Assembly (NCBI GenBank): GCA_031254805.1 | Contig: JAIRTP010000051.1 | Span: forward strand, 1 to 41,085 | From: Bacteroidales bacterium | GTDB taxonomy: Bacteria; Bacteroidota; Bacteroidia; Bacteroidales; WRLA01 | Length of the DNA: 41,085 nt | Reading direction: 5' to 3' | Shown here: piece after piece, positions 14,901 to 18,625 of the stretch | Layout: every line of letters starts with the position of its first letter | Position numbering within the stretch: the first letter of the stretch is position 1 | Notes under the pieces: model-generated | What the model was told of the DNA's origin: nothing | What the model saw: only the letters and a program-made list of their open reading frames with translations | The model's database searches: none | Program-made: the position numbers and the translations under genes

Positions 14901-15503
14901 ATAAGGTTCGGCATGTCCCGGTAATTCCCCTTCTATAGAATATTGTATAGATGCCATGTCTACAGAAGAAGGCTTGGAAATATATGACGACGACTTGTTC
15001 TGAGGATTGAAAATCCATGTCTCGTCTGTTGTTTCATGTTGATCATTAGAATCTGTATTTTCTCCCTCGGCAAAATGAAACTTGAATGAAGCCGTATGGA
15101 TGCAATCGTCGCTTTCTTCTTGATTTTTTTGAATCGTTTCTTGATAAGCGAGGTCGTTTTCATTGCTGGAAGCAGTTTTTCCTCTGATCTTAAAATTGTC
15201 TGTATCTTCCGACGCTTTGTTGAAAGCATGATTTCCGCTTGCATCTAAAATCATATCTCCATTTATTGCATCTGGTTTTGGTGATCGCGTCGCATCTGTT
15301 AATCCTACGCCTTGATTGGCGAAAGTTATTGCATTACTTTCACTACTTACATCCGGTAGAGAAATCCCAGTTGCTCTTTGCGTTGTTAGAAATAATTGAC
15401 CACATGGAGCGTCTCCATAGATAGGCTCTTCTTGCGCAAGATTTAAAATAGCCTGCGTTAAGAGTATTGCCAATAATCCGATTTTTGTAAATTTTTGTTT
15501 CAT
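1..15503 (-). CDS. Giant secreted multi-Ig-like repeat protein (3' end outside window)
   Basis: The frame starting at ATG 15503-15501 stays open to the left edge, giving at least 5167 codons with no stop. The N-terminus (MKQKFTKIGLLAILLTQAI...) is a signal peptide. A low-complexity stretch follows, then two Ig-like domains (Trp motifs near residues 254 and 340). Residues about 430-1010 carry seven DxDxDG-type FG-GAP/VCBS motifs such as DLDSDG, DVDRDG, DLNGDG and DIDDDG. Residues about 1090-1210 resemble CARDB. From residue about 1240 onward there are 45 tandem Ig-like domains (Ig_7/CHU_C-associated type), each with an ICG..G segment, a Y.WY..G core and a later GC. The final visible residues still read Y.WYEG in frame. 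By analogy with its secreted neighbours, a T9SS sorting domain probably lies beyond the edge, but it is not visible. Its role is likely a surface adhesin or stalk, which is inference. No enzymatic domain was recognised. Confidence 0.9.
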   Translation of the reverse strand, partial: MKQKFTKIGLLAILLTQAILNLAQEEPIYGDAPCGQLFLTTQRATGISLPDVSSESNAITFANQGVGLTDATRSPKPDAINGDMILDASGNHAFNKASEDTDNFKIRGKTASSNENDLAYQETIQKNQEESDDCIHTASFKFHFAEGENTDSNDQHETTDETWIFNPQNKSSSYISKPSSVDMASIQYSIEGELPGHAEPYDEEARQLIPETTTARAILSISAFPSSVLCGTNGVVTLSVDESSFSYASNIYWYRNGAIIPNTSGNQNIFETQSGTYQADIVISGVTYKTNIIELTRNSTSINTPYISSIGDIYELTYENTSIKLNLASSSILPGQTYLWFKNDEPLYNQTSPQIIVDKEGVYKVLVSDNNCSVFSISRSIVDRYSPEYDLPLNIIPADAECIDNMPKNVTFGIHTKFNTPTTPESCYIDGFSIPLVGDLDSDGKPEMVALGITKGTSLDAYGRYINVFDGQTGVLLTSFDLQSLGADYASGNQFRLRSTPYHGSPSQLAIADVDRDGLTEVIVVETGTNGRIYCLKPTINIYTRLINGFTKMWDGSVGHKAPLTTDNDWADGFGPAMPYITDLNGDGIPEVIVNNKIYNAQTGALLMAWDGPAYNWRPSSLSSGTGLYYAGYSDDHYITPSASDNIRNHALIGRRPGYNVYADQYNQVKAIVDIDDDGELEIIAGTRIHKFQFNSLTNHIFNNYKTIEGPTSVDVPVNSNGSEKKTFYLSDGFTRVADIDGDGQLEILYFTHVRRTRSYVGLIAAWNYHPSNGTIETKAVTTYYADGDHGNFSIPFIGDINGKSDGWDGFRYSKKLPEICLTTGALYINRSNASVAGRSGIPFHPLSDETLRRGTAGNSGTAAGWDNNQTNNSNRVFNRDNDRTTRGHVFALTYDAREPLIENRLKLSWALGHQDNSNITGITMFDFDNDGAKDLCYRDVYTIRVISPKKGGADYIPSTATETHPSILFRTDCYSRTGFEAPAIADVNMDGSANIIVTNRPSGDNGSSGPTRSFITVYEYAPGYQKWAPCPPVWNQGLYDPLHINANLTVPTKPQPILTYYLDDDGNIITPYNASWTQQPIVKAGHRYVPVVRQPDAILSNMKVRINFTGQYPTSATVTLTIRNTGTASINANTPIAFYANAVNVDNFASATFIQTLIVGRDIFPGETYEREYTITGQFNNRIIWARIIDDGGHFPATNYMDCNLSNNLMKGIDCPYLVYAISATPSSATLCGDSASVMLIANPASPSQHTPIYQWYINDQVINDATSQIYFANEPGIYKCYVIENICQGFTINEINVKNGYGNINTPRLQAFPNNIICGNTGNVNLQVTNSYDYPSSAIYYWIKDSVLYRQGTNPYLNTNEAGNYQVYVVIGSCGNHSEDVVNLIRDDNHSINPPTISSTPDRMCQYGGKALLTMLTPPSSSVASYQWYYENVPISGANLSWYIAGRQGTYTLQITNTAGCSAFSSGLTVPLIIEGEIEVPQLGKIPADATELCQGGNMLLYVSNTDKYLATAQYIWYKDGKIIYQGTGLDYAAYQVTEGGDYVVMIKSSNCTSISDIEEIRHSENSIDNISIHSTYEIYELCGPQSIVALRIQAEYIKAGQTYLWFKDGIPQYDQTDYGYVVRTPGRYKVLVAEGNCSIFSNEQEITQGTTTNFRAPVLTLEPPNGKICEEDGSALLYVSNYIEYGDNPTYRWYRGSEMVQASNNPLYFATIEGSYMVRVVANGCSAISDNFITVAKSETGEIKKPVITSPSGTHYVCGNHGVLILQVENIVSNLQNVQYVWYKDGKVISDLGLNMPTFRATAEGKYQVRLIDGECSALSDPFDVLTYEDNNMPEPVFQRYPASGQICGNNGSILLLVYNASSYINPAFIWYRNDVIVQTGGKYSYEATEEGRYYVQIVSGECSKITETFNLTKNNNTISNPQIASTTGNNALCGGEGVVVMKLTNTIVGALSYQWFKNDMPIAGANEPLYIAREQGVYRLLVSTGSCSALSNNINVESSGGIINNSPELELDPSNNVCINSVVQIRIKNHNILFPNATFIWFKDNEILSGQTSPVLYAREPGVYFAQIYDANGCSAVSGFETITQSGNSIRIPEMSIIPSSQNICGPNGTVIIRLQNPEDFNNPSYQWFKDEQSIIGETKLLLIVDATMGAGHYRLQITDGNGCITYSYRFDVEYLNGSSAVKPVLIPDPVADLTADPMTGTIYVGGQMPDKALLTVAVDPNAIEYRWYSHEGFLKVSAPPFGVEVTHTITLNDELVSGTYFVQAIYNNGCAANSKSYHLEVNGAYLNPPQLKSTPESNNICNDNEGKGMAFIEVINHHEYINPVYQWYRNGVALQGTEATTEPLLVTDIAGVYTATVTAAPTVGSPTVTSAPSQPVTLTVSGSIAKPNLKNIGKDICNANSGGAILHITNYTDYSNPEYTWTKDGVVILTENTPSLVATETGAYTVAVLDGSCWTMSENITVSPGAGSITKPEIHILGSANLQICGREGTVILKLKSPQNYTNATFQWFRNNIPLENETDSILRATWDNSGVSTIDKYRLQVVMNESGCTGLSDPIQVNTYEIPTVKPVIKSDPYGAQICGNNGEILLYVENASSFIGATYYWIKDGIYYTAGVDLDRCFVTETGSYTVYVVGNPCASESLPFVIFQGGTNITKPVVNSEGGNDLCAGNSAQLLRLNMETIPYSNPQYQWYKGTTKIANATKPYYFAAADGEYKLQVVDGNCSSFSSSIIINPKSISGYMVQKPILEIIPNAKIICENGIVLIKVSNASSFNPDQTTFIWYNGNNERLNETSSALYVDKPGIYFVHVLSNGCSSISEEIEIMPSSSSVHSPVELVTSPPNVNFICDNYGSVVIGLANPENYQGMSLQWFKDNAPIVPTQSERYYTATEGGTYRLRIYDGNCSTFSDPISLTERPGGATTQPDFTASASTVICGEYGSVMLTVKDHQDYATGTKFVWFHENSIIKEGTEPFYEAIGSQAKGRYYLQAIFPDGCVALSEYKTLTYDANSPFEDRPEINSEPLQNNICGDYGVVVLSLRERDDLIGDNITYRWYKNNISIVGATSKIYRAREAGSYRLRISYGDCSVISDPVEVTKTASDRKEPQLTIDPQNGQICGIYSSVLLSVANPEDFSQGSIYIWFNGNTVVERGADLTIYEAKTEGDYSVVVVDGACATISKEQEVNNSPFGDIKNDPIISAIPYPDYKICGENGVVVLTFENPDMFEGYAIQWYNGRDPISGSEGQQTVYYATETGSYRIRVALENCAAFSTSIEVESNPSGSIEKPHLNMNPPTGYLCTDGGSVIIYVENSDQYQSGSLYKWYRGTTIVEEGIDMDEYETATIGNYHVVVLEGNCASMSLPANVVSGGGSTIKPRIYSTSGDNNICEENGSIILMLENRSDYSEFVTFRWHDQNNNIIGNATDPLLIVTTAGEYRIEVIEGNCSGFSMPFEVTKDGGGNINAPTLLKSPVNGELCGPESSVALYVENADMLYPEATYNWFRNNELLTESSSLIYVEEEGVYFVQVVDKDCSAASSLVEITSSSSILTVSISSNTENYHLCDGNGKLILRMDDHLSTEYIGAIFQWYKDELLLPNENSYMLIVTDAGSYKLYVEVGNCSAYSQSTSINEYGGGNEINEPTFSTVPASGELCGSNSFVEIAVSNHNLYESGTSYFWYKDETPIQGNNTHILTVREAGNYLVEVYDGICTTVGAIVISAGSSSLETPVIASTTNQSQLCEDGGSILLNLNNQVNYAPYGALEFQWLKNGVKIDSELGRNEIYLATEEGAYSLYLSVSGCVLISNTYHVVKSESNTIDPPAIAQEPESGNLCGESSIVTLSVSNFEGASFAWYKDYMNTVIATTPEIKVSEAGTYLVVVQSGACTTAGVVEVENHETSLDAPVIGSTNGTNIWCTENGNVLVALLNKESYSGKNISLQWFRNDEKITGAEGEREMLIVNDNATYQLKISIDGCILVSNSITLIPNVAMIDPVAFDTKPQTGTLCGENSQVTITETTFGALGATYEWFKDFVYGTPLSTTSSYTATEAGTYIAVVSFNGCTNVGVIEIKDSGSNFGAPFIGAVNGSNIICSIGGKSLLSILNKEEYAGYEVAYQWFKNDIKIAGVEGSREMLIVEDTGKYQLQITVEGCILASNIIKLIANVAMIENPVFTIDPESATLCGKGSKVVISETKYVALGATYQWYKDFIHGTPLSVTSTYTVTQAGVYVVVVSANSCTTVGTIEVNDSGATIDAPEIGTVNGTNILCTLGGKAILSILNKENYSGQNISYQWLRNGVKMTGAEGSREMLIVNDDQEYQLQITIDGCILVSNIIKLTPNIAMIGDPAFTTDPETKMLCGNGSQVTINETNFSAMSSASYQWYKDFTYSDPLSVTSTYTATEEGIYIAVITVSNCTSIGIIEIRQSATQFEKPAIASTTGQTKLCEDGGLLLHLSNASMYAPSSIDYQWIKNGVDITGELGTKKTLIVKESGDYQLRITVDECIMRSDVLTIDPVSGDVIDKLIVSRDPVNGTLCGDNSFVILTVETAYPGGTTYAWYKNYEDNIIGTEESLTVSETGNYFVVVKSGGCTAVSDIEEVIDGTALLVTIASLHGETKICEPNGKVILALVNPDHYAGATYQWYKGLTPITGATDNWHIAEKADNYRLHVKQNACSVFSNTITLGEGTGTITPPTVISMPSTGSTICGKYGVVVLSLNNASSYASYQWYQNNQIITGEDKFQLSATTNGVYYVRVVDDNGCSSISSPIVVNYDETGSIERPEISVTPPSIPNGGNVTVTIDNATTDYSADVIFYWYRGTEELVAERGNTVITTNVEGIYKVLAVDGECASWSMNINIENDGCSMPGIPNLVAIPSSLKVCNGGSVLLQLENKDAFIDHQPTYEWYLNGAAIAGNTPALEVTQAGNYQIKVIISVPSTCSAYSSAITVEKGANSINTPEISSLANAGKICGKEGSVILRFENPEDFTNGTETYRWFKDNYAYDNNTYNINDKQGYILTVSTPGKYRLVVLDGECAALSTEKEIIFDGNTEIAKPIISKIPDEKNICVGGFIKLTVSTVQAYVAPQYIWYRDSEVVQQGSEASYFAEEAGIYFVQVVDGGCSSTSQPEVITMSTQQIATPQLSTYPNLQNPNICGAEGAVTIRVTNSEEYQNPAYQWYEG
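2260..3830 (-). repeat. Two-domain super-repeat (about 524 bp unit, three well-conserved copies)
   Basis: Within the Ig array two domain types alternate. Type A has its Trp motif at about 2650, 3173 and 3697. Type B has its Trp motif at about 2381, 2911 and 3437. Spacing between like copies is 523-530 bases. DNA identity between A copies is visible by eye (for example the conserved atcatggcaacatt-like stretch and the ctctggatccttct block). More diverged copies flank them (A-like at 2124 and 4217, B-like at 3959). This indicates expansion by duplication of a two-domain unit. Confidence 0.75.
11880..14200 (-). other. FG-GAP/VCBS-like block plus CARDB-like segment within the giant gene
   Basis: Seven acidic DxDxDG-type motifs lie at about 14160-14190, 13935-13975, 13730-13770, 13458-13490, 13262-13300, 12700-12730 and 12510-12545. 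In the protein they read as DLDSDGKPE, DVDRDGLTE, DLNGDGIPE, DIDDDGELE, DIDGDGQLE, DFDNDG and DVNMDG. Such motifs are typical of calcium-binding beta-propeller-like FG-GAP repeats. The segment encoded by 12230-11880 has the NTGTA...NNL pattern of CARDB domains. This block separates two Ig-like domains from the long Ig array. Confidence 0.7.
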
Positions 15504-16505
15504 ACTTCTATGTTTTTGTTTGCCTTTTCGTATCTATTTTTGAAATATTATCTTTATCGTTAATTTGAGATTACAATAGAATTGCTTCAAATCCTTTTGT
15601 ATAATTTGAAGTAACCAATACTTGCCGTATCGCGAACATCCCCGATGATAATTGGCAATACCGGATGCAGTATTTTCCTTCCATATAAAAATTTTAACAT
15701 AATTTAACATATTGATATGTCGTAATAAATGTCCGGCAACTTGAAAATATGCGTTCCTCTGTCCATGATCAAATTGAACTGTTTTGCATGTTCTTATCAA
15801 TTCAAGCATAAAAATCGAAATAAGGTTTATAAAAACTTGTTTTAAAAAGAGATGGACGTTGTGAAATAGTAGTAAGTTTTAAATTTTAAAGTCATCTATT
15901 TAATATCTTCAAATAAATAACGGCATCAATTTTAATAATTGAGATTTAGAAATGTATACATGCCGCTAAAGTCAAACCGACGGTTGCTTTATGTCTTTAC
16001 AAATACTTGGTAAAAATTACGTCCTCTTTTTTTATTTTAATTACTAATTATCGCAACAAAGGTAACTTGCAGCGCAATATATTTTTTTCCATAGTAACGG
16101 ATCTCATGTCCTTTAAAAAGTATTAATTCATTTATTATCAAATGTATACGTGGCACGTACTGTTAAAAAGAGATAAAAATATGGTGAAGATTTAACTTTA
16201 TTTATCGTGAGTTGATGTATTATTAGTTTTTTTATATAATGATAGTTAACATATTATAAAAACCATAAAAACGCAATCAACTGATATACAACAAGTAATA
16301 TAAAAATATAGAAAAATTACACTTTTAACATTATTTTTGTTTTGGCTTAAAATCGCAATCTTTTTTCCATGATTCATTATTTTTGGCGTAAATTATCATT
16401 TAAAAACAAGGCGATTGGGGCCGTATCAGTCGTTTTTAGAAAGACTAATGGGTCGTGAATTTTACTTGACGAGCTATGGTCGCAATTTGAATGATCAATA
16501 ATCTG
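15504..16505. other. Gene-free AT-rich region upstream of the giant gene
   Basis: About 1 kb with no supported gene. A 91-codon frame on the minus strand (15534-15809) has no recognisable domain and is judged spurious. The region is very AT-rich, with many homopolymer runs. The only convincing promoter-like match toward the giant gene is CAAAGGTA at 16057-16064. I saw no tRNA, riboswitch or clear terminator. Confidence 0.6.
16057..16064 (-). promoter_or_regulatory. Candidate -7 box for the giant gene
   Basis: The minus strand reads TACCTTTG, a perfect match to the Bacteroidetes -7 consensus TAnnTTTG, inside gttaccTTTGttgc. No clear -33 TTTG was found. If used, the transcript would carry an untranslated leader of about 550 bases before the start at 15503. 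Confidence 0.35.
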
Positions 16506-16513
16506 TATCTTTG
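16506..16513 (+). promoter_or_regulatory. -7 promoter box (TATCTTTG) of the nitrilase-like gene
   Basis: TATCTTTG is a perfect TAnnTTTG match, with a TTTG at 16486-16489 as a possible -33 element. It overlaps the in-frame TTG at 16511. That codon therefore cannot be the start, and ATG 16523 or 16529 is favoured. Confidence 0.6.
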
Positions 16514-16522
16514 CCGAAATTG

Positions 16523-17329
16523 ATGAATATGAAGGATGTAAATTCGCTTTTGATAGCAGTTGTTCAGGACGACATTATTTGGGGTAAAAGGGATGAAAAC
16601 TTTTCTCATTTTGAGAGAGTCTTGAAAAAAATTCCGAGAGAAGTTATGTTAACGGCTCTTCCTGAGACGTTTTCTACGGGTTTTATGGCTTTTCCCAATG
16701 AGATACCAGAAGAAGAGGAATCCATTGTGTTGAGTTGGTTGCAGGAACAAACGTCTCGATTTGGGTTTGCCATAGCGACAACGGCGATAGTCAATCGAGG
16801 AGGGAATCTGTTTAATCGATTCTTTTTTGTAGAACCGAATGGGAATTATACCGTATATGATAAACGACATCTTTTTACTTTGAGCGTTGAAAAAGATCTT
16901 TTGACGGAGGGGACGGAACGTGTTGTAATTGATTATCTTGGTTGGAAAATATTCCCTCAGATATGTTATGATCTTCGTTTTCCGGTATGGCAACGAAATG
17001 TTTGGAACGATGAAACCGGTTATGAATACGATCTGATGCTGTTATGCGCCAATTGGCCGGCATCGCGAATTACGGCTTGGAATATTTTGTTGCAAGGAAG
17101 AGCCGTTGAAAATCAATGCTATGTCGCCGCCGTAAATAGGGTGGGAAAGGACGGACAAAAAACGGAGCATAACGGACATTCGAAAATCCTCGATTTTAAG
17201 GGGAATGTTTTGGCTCATTCAGAGAATGGAAGAGAAATTCTTATCGCTGTTTTACAACAAAAAGATTTGAAGAAATTTAGAGATAAGTTTCCTTTTGGAG
17301 CAGATAGCGATCGTTTTATACTCTACTGA
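16523..17329 (+). CDS. Carbon-nitrogen hydrolase (nitrilase superfamily, omega-amidase/YafV-like)
   Basis: Predicted cytosolic amidase of the nitrilase superfamily, about 268 residues, the usual length. The catalytic triad is visible: Glu in LPETFSTGF, Lys in YDKRHLF and Cys in QICYDLRFP. The FSTGF and CYDLRFP signatures are closest to the YafV/omega-amidase branch, which hydrolyses alpha-ketoglutaramate or alpha-ketosuccinamate in methionine salvage and transamination clean-up. The exact substrate is inference. The start was chosen at ATG 16523 because the longer TTG start (16511) lies inside the -7 box. ATG 16529 is an alternative. The leader would be only a few bases. The gene converges on the downstream ATPase gene and overlaps its 3' end by 7 bases. 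Confidence 0.85.
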   Translation: MNMKDVNSLLIAVVQDDIIWGKRDENFSHFERVLKKIPREVMLTALPETFSTGFMAFPNEIPEEEESIVLSWLQEQTSRFGFAIATTAIVNRGGNLFNRFFFVEPNGNYTVYDKRHLFTLSVEKDLLTEGTERVVIDYLGWKIFPQICYDLRFPVWQRNVWNDETGYEYDLMLLCANWPASRITAWNILLQGRAVENQCYVAAVNRVGKDGQKTEHNGHSKILDFKGNVLAHSENGREILIAVLQQKDLKKFRDKFPFGADSDRFILY

Positions 17330-18528
17330 GAATGTTTTTTCTTAATTGGTTGCAACTCTATTTCCCTCCACATAAAATCAAGAAAATCAGATAATTCGCA
17401 GAGCGTAACATTTTCTTCGGCTTTTTGGATAGATGTCGACGCTACAATAATAAAGGTAAAGTCGGGGCGAATATCATACAGCCCGTTCCAAAAATTGTCT
17501 GTGATCTCGTGCGCCGAATAATGAATTTTAACGGCAACTTTTCGTTCTCCTTTCATCAAGATCAAATCCAATCGATATCCCGACGCCGCTTCATAAAAAT
17601 AGCAAGCCCAATCGGGAAGCGATGATATAATATTCTCGACCATATAACCTTTCCATGAAGCGGAACAGACAGGATGCTCCCGTAATTGATGAATATCTTC
17701 AATAGAAAGCAACCGGTGTAACAGGCCTGAATCCCGTATATAAATTTTTGGAGCTTTGATAATCCGTTTATAAGTATGGAACGGATAGGGATATAAAAGC
17801 CTCATCATGTATGCCTTATCCAGCATTTCAACATAACGACGAATTGTCGGATGGGTCAATTGAAACATGTCGGCGATTTTTGAAGTGTTCAAAAAATTAT
17901 TTTGGTAATTGGCAAATGTATTCAGAAGACGGTAAGTTTGCATGCCGCTCAATTGTATTCCTAACTTTGGACAATCATGTTCGATAAAATTCTTTAAATA
18001 GCCGTCTCTCCAATTTATACTGTTGGAATCGCTTGTCGCTAAATAACTTTCCGGAAAACCGCCTCGTAACCAATGCCGGTTGATAGAAAAATCGTAAGGA
18101 TGATAAAGCTCTTTTAAAGTAAGCGGAGGAAGAAAAAGAATATATACGCATTCACGGGAATTCGGGAGCGCGTTGAGAAAAGAGTTTTCACTCATTGTGC
18201 CCGCGATCAAAAATTTTGCTTGCGTTTTTTTTTCGGAAGCTAAAAAACGGTCGATAGGGCTTAACAATTCAGGAGCTAACTGTATGTTGTCTAAGCAGTA
18301 GATCGCTTTATCTTCGTCTCTGTTAAAAACAGTTTCAGGCTCGTATAAACGTTCCAGATCTTCCCATTTGTTAAGATTGAAATAGTGAAATACGCCTAAA
18401 TTCTCAGCTATCTTTTTGACGAATGTTGTTTTACCGGATTGTCTGGCTCCTAAAATAGCCACAATAGGATACTGTAGAAGCTTTTCAAAGATTATTTTTT
18501 CGATTTCTCGAGTTATGATGCCGTGCAT
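17323..18528 (-). CDS. AAA_14/DUF4143-type ATP-binding protein
   Basis: Protein of 401 residues with the layout of the AAA_14 plus DUF4143 ATPases that are abundant in Bacteroidales. The Walker A motif GARQSGKTT is at residues 27-35. The Walker B region reads YCLDNIQ (residues 77-83), where the family normally has LDEIQ. The catalytic Glu is therefore replaced by Asn-81. A winged-helix-like segment (SKIADMFQLTHPTIRRYVEMLDKA) and the C-terminal nuclease-like DUF4143 segment follow. The biological role of the family is poorly defined. The gene starts at ATG 18528, about 19 bases downstream of the expected transcription start of a perfect -7 box. It is divergent from the metalloprotease gene and overlaps the nitrilase-like gene tail to tail. 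Confidence 0.85.
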   Translation of the reverse strand: MHGIITREIEKIIFEKLLQYPIVAILGARQSGKTTFVKKIAENLGVFHYFNLNKWEDLERLYEPETVFNRDEDKAIYCLDNIQLAPELLSPIDRFLASEKKTQAKFLIAGTMSENSFLNALPNSRECVYILFLPPLTLKELYHPYDFSINRHWLRGGFPESYLATSDSNSINWRDGYLKNFIEHDCPKLGIQLSGMQTYRLLNTFANYQNNFLNTSKIADMFQLTHPTIRRYVEMLDKAYMMRLLYPYPFHTYKRIIKAPKIYIRDSGLLHRLLSIEDIHQLREHPVCSASWKGYMVENIISSLPDWACYFYEAASGYRLDLILMKGERKVAVKIHYSAHEITDNFWNGLYDIRPDFTFIIVASTSIQKAEENVTLCELSDFLDFMWREIELQPIKKKHSQ

Positions 18529-18552
18529 TTTGTAAAGAAAGTTTTCATTTTA

Positions 18553-18560
18553 CAAAGATA
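18553..18560 (-). promoter_or_regulatory. -7 promoter box of the AAA_14/DUF4143 gene
   Basis: The minus strand reads TATCTTTG, a perfect TAnnTTTG match 25 bases upstream of the ATG at 18528. A TTTG (plus-strand CAAA 18576-18579) lies about 15 bases further upstream, a short spacing for a -33 element. Confidence 0.5.
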
Positions 18561-18591
18561 AGAATTTTTTTGTCTGCAAAAAAATATTGCC

Positions 18592-18599
18592 TATATTTG
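18592..18599 (+). promoter_or_regulatory. Promoter of the M6 metalloprotease gene
   Basis: TATATTTG matches the -7 consensus. A TTTG at 18569-18572 sits 19 bases upstream, the usual -33 spacing. This places transcription start near 18605 and excludes the TTG codon at 18587 as translation start. Confidence 0.6.
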
Positions 18600-18625
18600 C
18601 CTTGCAAATTCAACATATATATGAT

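Noticed and set aside
15534-15809. 91-codon minus-strand frame upstream of the giant gene
   Set aside because: It has no recognisable motif and its composition resembles the surrounding AT-rich non-coding DNA.
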